A stretch of 5,827 nt of DNA from Acetobacteraceae bacterium (GTDB lineage Bacteria > Pseudomonadota > Alphaproteobacteria > Acetobacterales > Acetobacteraceae). Positions 1 through 5,823 of this stretch are shown piece by piece (the stretch's first letter is position 1; each line of letters starts with the position of its first letter). Location of the stretch: assembly GCA_030039695.1 (NCBI GenBank), contig JASHVB010000062.1:1-5827 (forward strand), written 5' to 3'. Both the position numbers and the translations under genes were made by a program. The notes beneath the pieces are model-generated. The model had not been told where the DNA came from and did no database searches. It was given only the letters and a program-made list of their open reading frames with translations.

Positions 1-1388
<1,388 letters not shown>

Positions 1389-1485
1389 GGCGGTCAGTTG
1401 GTGTCCTGAAGCTGTGGGCGAAAGGCAAGGACGTAGCGCGGGGACGGGCGGAAGTCACGCGGGGCGAGGGAGAACGGACCTCGGG

Positions 1486-1818
1486 CTAAACCGCAACCTC
1501 GATGTCGATAACGTCGGCAAAGCGCGCGAATTCCGCGGCACCGAAGGTAACCAGCCATTGGATGCCTTGCTCCCGCACTGCCGCGACCCAGTTTGCGTCG
1601 CGCACCTGTCTGCCTGCGCCAGGACGGATTTCCAGACGCTCGATCAACCGTTCAAGCACCGCTGGCTCGCCTTGCGACAGCGCGGTCGCAGACTGAACGC
1701 GGCGAACATCGACGAACCGCTGCTCGACGCCATCGGTCTCCGCAGCTTCACTGAGCAAACCGGCGAGCCGCGACTGCGGATGGGCGCCGCCGCGCCAGGC
1801 TGCGGCGAACACGTGCAT
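1486..1818 (-). pseudogene. PIN-domain (VapC-type) protein, C-terminal part; probably decayed toxin gene
   Basis: PIN domains are Mg2+-dependent ribonucleases, commonly the toxin of VapBC pairs. From ATG at 1818 this frame gives 110 residues. The C-terminal 40 match the PIN signature: GRQVRDANWVAAV (residues 69-81, conserved acidic D74), then GIQWLVTFGAAEFARF (85-100). Families usually show HDANIVA and LTFNxxDF, so H is R here, N is G and the last acid is E96. Usual length is 130-150 residues, and the N-terminal DxN strand and middle Glu are absent from the ATG-initiated product. The same frame is open upstream to about 2061 and reads HVLISALYRR near 1920-1891, like a PIN first strand (DTNVLISAL) with its Asp and Asn lost, but it has no ATG, GTG or TTG there. 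No Shine-Dalgarno precedes 1818 and no antitoxin gene is evident. A shortened live gene with another function is the alternative. Confidence 0.6.
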
Positions 1819-1882
1819 TACAACGAAGGCGAACGTGCCGATCGCTTCGCCAGCCCCGACCTCCCGGTCGTCGAGTTCTTGG

Positions 1883-1915
1883 TCGATATTTCGCCGATAT
1901 AAGGCCGATATAAGG
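1883..1915. repeat. 11-bp tandem repeat, two perfect copies plus one degenerate
   Basis: The unit ccgatataagg occurs at 1894-1904 and 1905-1915 with no gap. It is preceded in exact register by tcgatatttcg at 1883-1893, which shares the cgatat core. The period equals roughly one helical turn. It is AT-rich against a GC-rich background. It lies between the PIN-like frame (minus) and the TTG-started frame (plus), so an operator is possible. A replication-slippage duplication inside the old PIN coding frame is equally possible. Confidence 0.75.
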
Positions 1916-1916
1916 A
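1912..1916 (+). promoter_or_regulatory. Possible Shine-Dalgarno for the TTG-started frame
   Basis: AAGGA, overlapping the last tandem-repeat copy, ends six bases before TTG at 1923. A stop (TAA, 1911-1913) closes the same frame just upstream, so TTG at 1923 is the first usable start. The match could be fortuitous because AAGG belongs to the repeat unit. Confidence 0.3.
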
Positions 1917-1922
1917 CGTGGC

Positions 1923-2183
1923 TTGACCAGAACCGTGACGCTCGATGTGAGGCCGTTGGGTGATGCCTGGGCCATCCGCACGCCGTTGGGCACTGCCGAA
2001 GAGCATGGCCGGCGAGCGCCCGAGAGCTTGCGCGAGGCGGTGCGGCGCGCAGAACGCGACGTCAAGAGCGCGCACGCCGACGTGGACGCCTTGCTGGATG
2101 CGAGCGCCTGCCCCCGTTCCGACGATGGCCGCATCGAGTTCCGCTATGACGCAGTGCATGTCGATGTCACGCGGCGCGCGGCC
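1923..2183 (+). pseudogene. Unrecognised coding-like segment, probable gene remnant (3' end lost)
   Basis: I do not recognise a family. From TTG at 1923 the frame starts TRTVTLDVRPLGDAWAIRT and continues through an acidic/basic helical-looking stretch (REAVRRAERDVKSAHADVDA, about residues 37-56) to DDGRIEFRYDAVHVDV. The codon pattern looks coding: G is the commonest first base and over 80% of third bases are G or C by hand count. The other frames behave like shadows of this one, with a Ser-rich and a His/Gln/Gly-rich product on the opposite strand and a Trp/Cys/Pro-rich one on this strand. The coding character fades near 2184. The frame has no stop until 2552, deep in antisense to the dehydratase, so a natural end is missing; I end it where the signal stops. 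There is a very faint likeness to small DUF2188-type proteins (GDAWAIR then DGRI), not enough for a call. Confidence 0.33.
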
Positions 2184-2230
2184 ATAGCATCCGCATCCTC
2201 ACTGCTCGACACCGATCGATCAACAATCTG

Positions 2231-3754
2231 CTACATCGTCGCGCCGATTACCCAGGGTGCGAACTCGGCTGCGCCGAAATCGAACGTCTCGCTCTTGGTC
2301 CGTTCGCCGCTTGCCACCCGCAGCATCAGTTCGAAGATCCGCTGGCCGCATTCCTGCACTGTCTCGTCGCCATCAAGGATCGTTCCGCAGTTGACGTCCA
2401 TGTCCTCTTCCATCCGCCGGTACATCGGCGAGTTCGTTGCCAGCTTGATGGAAGGCGCCGGCTTGCAGCCGAACACGGAGCCGCGGCCCGTGGTGAAGCA
2501 CACCAAGTTGGCACCGCCCGCCACCTGGCCCGTCGCCGCAACGGGGTCGTAGCCCGGGGTGTCCATGAACACGAAGCCCCTCGCAGTGATCGGCTCCGCG
2601 TAGCCCACCACATCCACCAGATTGGTCGAGCCCGCCTTCGCCATCGCGCCGAGCGACTTCTCCAGAATCGTCGTCAGTCCACCGGCCTTGTTGCCGGGCG
2701 AGGGATTGGCGTTCATCTCCGCGCCCTCGCGCTTCGTGTATTCCTCCCACCAGCGCATCAGACCCACCAGCTTCTCACCGACCTCGCGCGACACCGCGCG
2801 CCGCGTCAGCAGGTGCTCCGCGCCGTACGTCTCCGGGGTTTCCGACAGGATTACTGTGCCACCGTGCTGCACCAGCAGATCGCTCGCTGCGCCAAGCGCC
2901 GGATTGGCAGAGACACCGGAATAGCCGTCGGACCCGCCACATTGCAGTGCCACCGTCAGTTCGCCCGCCGGCACCCGCTCGCGCGTCACCGCGTTCGCTT
3001 GCGCCAGCACGTCCTTCACGAAGTCGACGCCGGCGGCGACGGTCTTGCGCGTTCCGCCCATCGACTGGATGTCCATCGCTTTCAGCCGCCCAGCGAGGCG
3101 CTGTTCCTCCATCAGCCCGCCAATCTGGTTTACCTCGCAGCCGAGCCCGAGCATGACGATGTGCGAGAAATTCGCATGTCGTGCGTAGCCCGCGAGGGTG
3201 CGCCGCAGCAGCCGCAGTCCGTCGCCCTCGCTCATGCCGCAGCCGGTCTTGTGCGTCAGCGCGACCACACCATCGACGTTCGGATATTCCGCCAGCGGAT
3301 CATCGCCGGTGAACGGGTTGCGCCGGAACATGTCGGCGACCAGGCCGGCGACATGCGCGCTGCAGTTCACGCTGGTGAGGATGCCGATGTAGTTCCGCGT
3401 TGCCACGCGCCCATCCGGCCGGCGTATGCCCATGAAGCCTGCTGGCGAATTGGCGGGCGTGGTCGGCTTCGCATCCACCCCAAATGCATAATCCTTGGCG
3501 AAACCGCCCATCTCGCAATTGTGCACATGCACGTGCTGCCCTGGCTCGATCGGCTCGGAGGCGAAGCCGATGATCTGCCCGTAGCGTCGCACTGGTTCGC
3601 CCACCGCGATCGGCCGCACGGCTACCTTGTGCCCGGCCGGAATGCGCTGCGCCGCTGCCACTCCTGCGGCCACCAGCGCACCTGGTAGCAACGTGGACCG
3701 CGCAATCACCACGCCGTCGTTGGGATGCAGGCGGATCGCAGGTGTTGGGGACAT
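2231..3754 (-). CDS. UxaA/GarD-family sugar-acid dehydratase (altronate or galactarate dehydratase)
   Basis: Cytoplasmic metal-dependent dehydratase that converts a sugar acid to its 2-keto-3-deoxy (or 5-keto-4-deoxy) form. At 507 residues it lies between E. coli UxaA (about 495) and GarD (about 523). An N-terminal SAF domain spans about residues 10-80, with GHKVAV (41-46), RYGQIIGFA (57-65) and HVHVHNCEM (74-82). The large catalytic domain follows: RRPDGRVATRNY (111-122), THKTGCG (167-173), MLGLGCEVNQ (201-210), LQCGGSDGYSG (270-280), ANPSPGNKAGGL (349-360), TTGRGSVFG (421-429) and IKLATNS (436-442). The conserved Cys-containing motifs are intact. ATG at 3754 is supported by an AAGGAG seven bases upstream. 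The family also contains sulfolactate sulfo-lyase large subunits, but the fused SAF domain favours a sugar acid. The HpcH/HpaI aldolase nearby points to a GarD-like role; this is inference. Confidence 0.95.
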   Translation of the reverse strand: MSPTPAIRLHPNDGVVIARSTLLPGALVAAGVAAAQRIPAGHKVAVRPIAVGEPVRRYGQIIGFASEPIEPGQHVHVHNCEMGGFAKDYAFGVDAKPTTPANSPAGFMGIRRPDGRVATRNYIGILTSVNCSAHVAGLVADMFRRNPFTGDDPLAEYPNVDGVVALTHKTGCGMSEGDGLRLLRRTLAGYARHANFSHIVMLGLGCEVNQIGGLMEEQRLAGRLKAMDIQSMGGTRKTVAAGVDFVKDVLAQANAVTRERVPAGELTVALQCGGSDGYSGVSANPALGAASDLLVQHGGTVILSETPETYGAEHLLTRRAVSREVGEKLVGLMRWWEEYTKREGAEMNANPSPGNKAGGLTTILEKSLGAMAKAGSTNLVDVVGYAEPITARGFVFMDTPGYDPVAATGQVAGGANLVCFTTGRGSVFGCKPAPSIKLATNSPMYRRMEEDMDVNCGTILDGDETVQECGQRIFELMLRVASGERTKSETFDFGAAEFAPWVIGATM

Positions 3755-3761
3755 GGTCGCG

Positions 3762-3767
3762 CTCCTT
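3762..3767 (-). promoter_or_regulatory. Shine-Dalgarno of the UxaA/GarD-family gene
   Basis: AAGGAG on the minus strand, with seven bases (CGCGACC) before ATG at 3754. It fixes the start of the dehydratase. Confidence 0.85.
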
Positions 3768-3775
3768 GCAGATAG

Positions 3776-3864
3776 CTAGGAAGGCCGGGGCTTCGCCCGG
3801 ACATCCATCAGGCGGGGTCTGCGCCGCTGGCCACCTCGGCAAGGGCCCCGCTTTTGGGATTCAT
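3776..3864 (-). other. Two overlapping mini reading frames just upstream of the dehydratase
   Basis: ATG at 3864 opens an 18-codon frame (MNPKSGALAEVASGADPA) ending TGA at 3810-3808. The A of that stop begins the ATG of a second, 10-codon frame (MDVRAKPRPS) ending TAG at 3778-3776, only 21 bases before the dehydratase ATG. The TGATG overlap is the arrangement used for translational coupling. Neither frame has a clear ribosome binding site and neither product is recognisable, so chance is a strong alternative. Confidence 0.2.
3812..3851. other. GC-rich hairpin in the dehydratase leader region
   Basis: GCGGGG (3812-3817) pairs with CCCCGC (3846-3851). On the plus strand three more pairs including U-G continue inward (3818-3820 with 3843-3845). 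The loop can hold a small GCCG/CGGC stem (3823-3826 with 3837-3840). On the plus strand the stem is followed by TTTT, terminator-like, but no plus-strand gene ends here. On the minus strand it would sit in the dehydratase 5' leader. Confidence 0.4.
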
Positions 3865-4043
3865 CAGTTGTCTGTGCCCGCCACGCGGTGGTCGGGGACG
3901 CTCGTGACCTCCGTTTCGGCCGCTTCCGGACGCAGCCGAGTAATGCCTGCGAAGGGCGATGCCTTTGGCAGCGGTTCCAAGCAGACAGAACCTCCAGTGA
4001 TGGCGTCCGGGGCATGGCACCGCCTATATCGAACCAGCCTAAC
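3864..4043 (-). pseudogene. Coding-like small frame upstream of the dehydratase, unrecognised
   Basis: A minus-strand frame is open from just after an in-frame TAG (4046-4044) to TGA at 3866-3864. Its product ends with a plausible protein-like stretch including LPKASPFAGITRLRPEAA and TEVTSVPDHRVAGTDN. About 70% of third bases are G or C by hand count. The opposite-strand frame offset from it is Ser-rich, as happens opposite the real dehydratase frame. There is no ATG or GTG start; the first usable codon is TTG near 3980. I do not recognise a family. It may be the tail of a lost gene, a piece of a dispersed repeat, or non-coding RNA DNA, because the folded element at 3926-4010 lies inside it. 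Confidence 0.22.
3926..4010. ncRNA. Candidate structured element: possible three-way junction
   Basis: A perfect 8-bp inverted repeat, CCGGACGC (3926-3933) and GCGTCCGG (4003-4010), closes an 85-base domain. Inside are two separate hairpins. The first pairs TGCC (3944-3947) with GGCA (3967-3970), then AAGGGC (3952-3957) with GCCTTT (3961-3966, one G-T pair, three-base loop). The second pairs GGTTC (3973-3977) with GAACC (3988-3992). The two hairpins are two bases apart, so they could stack. Joining strands on either side of the closing stem are ten bases each. The fold is possible from either strand: it would lie about 170 bases before the dehydratase or about 215 before the phosphatase. It matches no RNA class I can name. 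Strand and transcription are unknown, and GC-rich DNA makes chance stems common. Confidence 0.3.
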
Positions 4044-4054
4044 CTAGCCTAGCC
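4036..4054. repeat. Pentamer micro-repeat
   Basis: Consecutive units agcct, aacct, agcct, agccg occupy 4036-4055 with a 5-bp period, the last unit being partial. Such runs arise by slippage. It marks the left side of the phosphatase upstream region and has no evident function. Confidence 0.5.
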
Positions 4055-4090
4055 GCGTTCGCGTACTCAGGGAGCAGGCGAGGCAGGGCA

Positions 4091-4147
4091 ATGTCGGTCG
4101 GCCGGGGGCGGACGACGAGCTCGCTCGACCCCGCGTGTCGGGCCTGA
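4091..4147 (+). other. Possible 18-codon leader frame before the phosphatase
   Basis: ATG at 4091 opens MSVGRGRTTSSLDPACRA and stops at TGA 4145-4147, about 80 bases before the phosphatase ATG. A purine-rich AGGCAGGG precedes the start. The stop codon overlaps one of two GGCCTG segments that compete for a single downstream CAGGCC, an arrangement reminiscent of attenuators. The codon content is not diagnostic of control by any amino acid, so this is weakly supported. Confidence 0.18.
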
Positions 4148-4197
4148 TGACGTTTGTGTCACTTGCCATGCGACCGGCCTGGGCGATGCTTCAGGCC
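4141..4197 (+). promoter_or_regulatory. Mutually exclusive stem-loops in the phosphatase leader
   Basis: GGCCTG occurs at 4141-4146 and again at 4176-4181. Both can pair perfectly with the single CAGGCC at 4192-4197. The near pairing makes a 6-bp stem with a ten-base loop ending about 30 bases before the phosphatase ATG; the far pairing would exclude it. TGAC (4148-4151) and GTCA (4158-4161) form a further small inverted repeat between them. Seen directly; a switching role is inference. Confidence 0.3.
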
Positions 4198-4214
4198 CTT
4201 TCAGTCCCCAAGAC

Positions 4215-4219
4215 GGGTG
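4215..4219 (+). promoter_or_regulatory. Weak Shine-Dalgarno of the phosphatase
   Basis: GGGTG-type purine stretch with seven bases before ATG at 4227. It is the only ribosome-binding-like sequence near that start, and the RHG motif begins 15 codons in, as expected for this family. Confidence 0.45.
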
Positions 4220-4226
4220 ATCGACC

Positions 4227-4868
4227 ATGAGCAATGACGCAAGTGTGGGCACACGCATCGTGCTTGTCCGGCACGGCCATGTGGAAGGTATCTTACCACC
4301 GCGCTTCCGCGGACAGACCGATTTGCCGCTGACCGTGCGCGGCACGCGGCAGGCGGAAATGACGCGAGACCTGCTGGCCCATTTGCCACCCCCGGCTGCG
4401 GCTTACGCGAGCCCGTTGTCGCGCTGCATGACGACAGCGGGAATCATTGTGGAGCCTCTGTCGCTGCCAGTCGTGCCGATGCCGAGCTTCCTGGATATCA
4501 GCTACGGCGATTGGCAAGGCCGCACCTATGAAGAGGTGCAGCAGGCCGATCCGGAAGGCTTTGCCCGGTGGTTCGACGCGCCGCACCTCGCCGTCATCCC
4601 CGGCGGCGAGACGCTGTTGCAACTCGCCGGGCGGGTCGCTGAAACCATGCACACCATCACAGTCAGGCACCGCGGCGAGACAGTACTGCTAGTCGGCCAC
4701 GATTCAGTCAATCGGACCCTTTTGTTACTCGCACTCGACCTGCCCTTATCGCGGCTCTGGCACCTGCGTCAGGACCCCTGCGCGATCAATCTCGTGACCT
4801 ATCACGACGATGGCGGCTGGCGGGTGCTCAGCGTGAACGAAGCCTCGCATCTGCAATCGTTGCAATGA
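4227..4868 (+). CDS. Histidine phosphatase family protein (phosphoglycerate mutase/CobC-like)
   Basis: A 213-residue cytoplasmic phosphomonoesterase of the branch that uses a phosphohistidine intermediate. Visible: IVLVRHGHVEG (11-21), with nucleophile H16 flanked by R15 and G17; FRGQTDLPLTVRGTRQAE (27-44); SPLSR (62-66, phosphate-binding R66); YGDWQG (93-98); PGGETLLQLAGRV (126-138); and LLVGHDSVNR (154-163), second catalytic H158. The usual family text before FGDWEG is LxE, where Glu is the proton donor; here it reads FLDISYGDWQG, so D90 occupies that place and WEG is WQG. The ending WHLRQDPCAINLV resembles E. coli CobC, so an alpha-ribazole-phosphatase-like or general small-molecule phosphatase is likelier than a glycolytic mutase. 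No cobalamin genes lie nearby, so the substrate is unassigned. It is divergent from the dehydratase and convergent with the aldolase. Confidence 0.93.
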   Translation: MSNDASVGTRIVLVRHGHVEGILPPRFRGQTDLPLTVRGTRQAEMTRDLLAHLPPPAAAYASPLSRCMTTAGIIVEPLSLPVVPMPSFLDISYGDWQGRTYEEVQQADPEGFARWFDAPHLAVIPGGETLLQLAGRVAETMHTITVRHRGETVLLVGHDSVNRTLLLLALDLPLSRLWHLRQDPCAINLVTYHDDGGWRVLSVNEASHLQSLQ

Positions 4869-4871
4869 ACA

Positions 4872-4898
4872 CCATCAATCGATCGGTGTGATTGATGG
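4872..4898. terminator. Perfect 9-bp inverted repeat after the phosphatase
   Basis: CCATCAATC (4872-4880) and GATTGATGG (4890-4898) are perfect complements around a nine-base loop, starting three bases after the phosphatase stop. The loop contains GGTGT, which could instead pair with ACACC at 4869-4873. A terminator role is suggested by position, but no T-run follows on the plus strand (aaaagcgc), so it may act as a 3' end stabiliser or weak terminator. Confidence 0.5.
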
Positions 4899-4996
4899 AA
4901 AAGCGCACGCGTTTGGTCGAGGCGCTATTGGATGGCCGGCGCCGTCCGGCCGTCCTGAACCAAAGGCTGGGAAGGCTTGGCGTGGTGAGCGCCTAG
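4895..4996 (+). CDS. Possible 33-residue small protein, unrecognised
   Basis: ATG at 4895 reads MEKRTRLVEALLDGRRRPAV and then 13 more residues to TAG at 4994-4996. The product is strongly basic with an amphipathic-looking start. A GGTG lies six bases upstream of the ATG, within the loop of the preceding hairpin, so folding would hide it. It begins 26 bases after the phosphatase stop and could be co-transcribed with it. The frame contains the second hairpin (4931-4954), and its 3' end overlaps the third. No family is recognised; chance is likely for so short a frame. Confidence 0.2.
   Translation: MEKRTRLVEALLDGRRRPAVLNQRLGRLGVVSA
4931..4954. repeat. Inverted repeat, 9-bp stem, between convergent genes
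   Basis: GATGGCCGG (4931-4939) pairs with CCGGCCGTC (4946-4954), allowing one T-G pair, around a six-base loop. No T-run follows on either strand. It may act as a transcription barrier between the convergent phosphatase and aldolase. Confidence 0.45.
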
Positions 4997-5028
4997 CGCC
5001 CCCCAATCACGGCTCCAGAGGCCAAGCC
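4974..5028 (-). terminator. Long hairpin downstream of the aldolase
   Basis: GGCTTGGC (4974-4981) and GCCAAGCC (5021-5028) are perfect complements enclosing about 40 bases. The interior has a small GCGC/GCGC stem (4989-4992 with 4996-4999). It lies 16 bases beyond the aldolase stop. Read on the minus strand, the stem is followed by TTCCC and later CTTTGG, a poor U-tract. It is a plausible but unproven terminator region for the aldolase transcript. Confidence 0.4.
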
Positions 5029-5043
5029 CTGACCGTCCCCGCA

Positions 5044-5823
5044 TCAGGATGCGACGTCTCCCGCGGCCTTGCGTGTCGCCGTTACCGCCTCGCGTGCAGC
5101 GCGCGCCATCAGGCCGCTGTCGTTGGCAATGGTGACAAAGCGGAAGCCCATGCTGATCATGCGCGCAGCGTACGCCGGCGTGGCGTTATGGATACCGGCG
5201 AATTTGCCATGCCGTTTACACGAGGCCAGCAGCTTCTCGTAGATGCCGAGGATCAGCGGTTCCTCGCGGTCCAGCGTGGGGATCAGACCGAGCGAGAAGC
5301 CCATATCGGACGGACCGACATAGATACCGCTGATGCCGGGGACGCTCAGGATTTCGTCGATGTTGTCGATGCCCTCCTGCGTTTCGATCATGGGCATCAC
5401 CAGAACTTCGTCGTTCGCGATCTTTTGGTAGTTGGACGCCTCGCCGTACATCGCTGCGCGGATCGGGCCGTTGCTGCGCTTGCCCGCGGGCGGATACTGG
5501 CTGTAGCTGGCCAGCGCCTGCGCTTCCGCCCGGTTGTTGACCATCGGGCAAATCACGCCCCACGCGCCACCGTCCAGCACCTTGCCGATGATGCCGGGTT
5601 CATTCCATGGCACGCGCACAAGCGGCGTAACAGGGTGAGCTGTCATGGCCTGAAAGCACTGCACCATGGACAGGTAGTCCTGCACTCCGTGCTGCATATC
5701 AACGGTGACGCTGTCCCAGCCGCACTGCGCCATCACTTCGGCAGAGAAGCCGGACGGGATCGCAAGCCAGCCGTTGACGCAGGCTTTGCCGGCGGCAAGC
5801 CGCGCCTTGAGTTTGTTGGCCAC
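5044..5823 (-). CDS. HpcH/HpaI-family class II aldolase (2-keto-3-deoxy sugar-acid aldolase type)
   Basis: Divalent-metal, TIM-barrel aldolase releasing pyruvate from 2-keto-3-deoxy or 4-hydroxy-2-keto acids. Its 259 residues compare with about 256-262 in HpaI and GarL. Catalytic residues fall at family positions: H45 in VDMQHG, R70 in LVRVPWNEP, metal ligands E147 in MPMIETQEG and D173 in YVGPSDMGFSLGL. GAWGVICPMVNN (86-97) and the late GFRFVTIANDSGLM (226-239) are typical. The apparent start is GTG at 5823-5821. The N-terminus lines up with HpaI (aldolase H45 is also H45 there), so the gene looks complete, but only four bases precede it and its ribosome binding site is outside the window. 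With the GarD-like dehydratase it could cleave 5-dehydro-4-deoxyglucarate; 4-hydroxy-2-oxoheptanedioate aldolase is an alternative. Confidence 0.93.
   Translation of the reverse strand: MANKLKARLAAGKACVNGWLAIPSGFSAEVMAQCGWDSVTVDMQHGVQDYLSMVQCFQAMTAHPVTPLVRVPWNEPGIIGKVLDGGAWGVICPMVNNRAEAQALASYSQYPPAGKRSNGPIRAAMYGEASNYQKIANDEVLVMPMIETQEGIDNIDEILSVPGISGIYVGPSDMGFSLGLIPTLDREEPLILGIYEKLLASCKRHGKFAGIHNATPAYAARMISMGFRFVTIANDSGLMARAAREAVTATRKAAGDVAS

Noticed and set aside
1748..2159. Two minus-strand frames of 113 and 128 codons upstream of the PIN frame, considered as an antitoxin gene or PIN N-terminus
   Set aside because: One is Ser-rich and the other His/Gln/Gly-rich, exactly the two shadow types of the plus frame at 1923. 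The VTVLV stretch in one hints at a PIN strand but needs an assumed frameshift.
2813..3688. Long plus-strand open frame (291 codons) opposite the dehydratase
   Set aside because: Antisense to a fully conserved UxaA/GarD-family protein, with no recognisable motif of its own.
3846..3855. Rho-independent terminator on the plus strand (stem followed by TTTT)
   Set aside because: No plus-strand gene lies upstream to terminate, and the T-run is only four bases before GGG; kept only as a leader hairpin.
3926..4010. Hammerhead ribozyme
   Set aside because: A three-way junction is possible, but the joining strands lack CUGAUGA and GAAA in the required places.
4037..4043. Integron attC site (GCCTAAC core)
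   Set aside because: No matching GTTRRRY core or imperfect inverted repeat at attC spacing was found, and there is no integrase or cassette.
4053..4226. Cobalamin riboswitch upstream of a CobC-like phosphatase
   Set aside because: The conserved B12-box text (GCCACTG with the AGGGAA and GGTGC core) is absent.
5041..5052. Palindrome GCATC-AG-GATGC across the aldolase stop codon
   Set aside because: A two-base loop cannot form a normal RNA hairpin, and the sequence is explained by the coding end of the aldolase.
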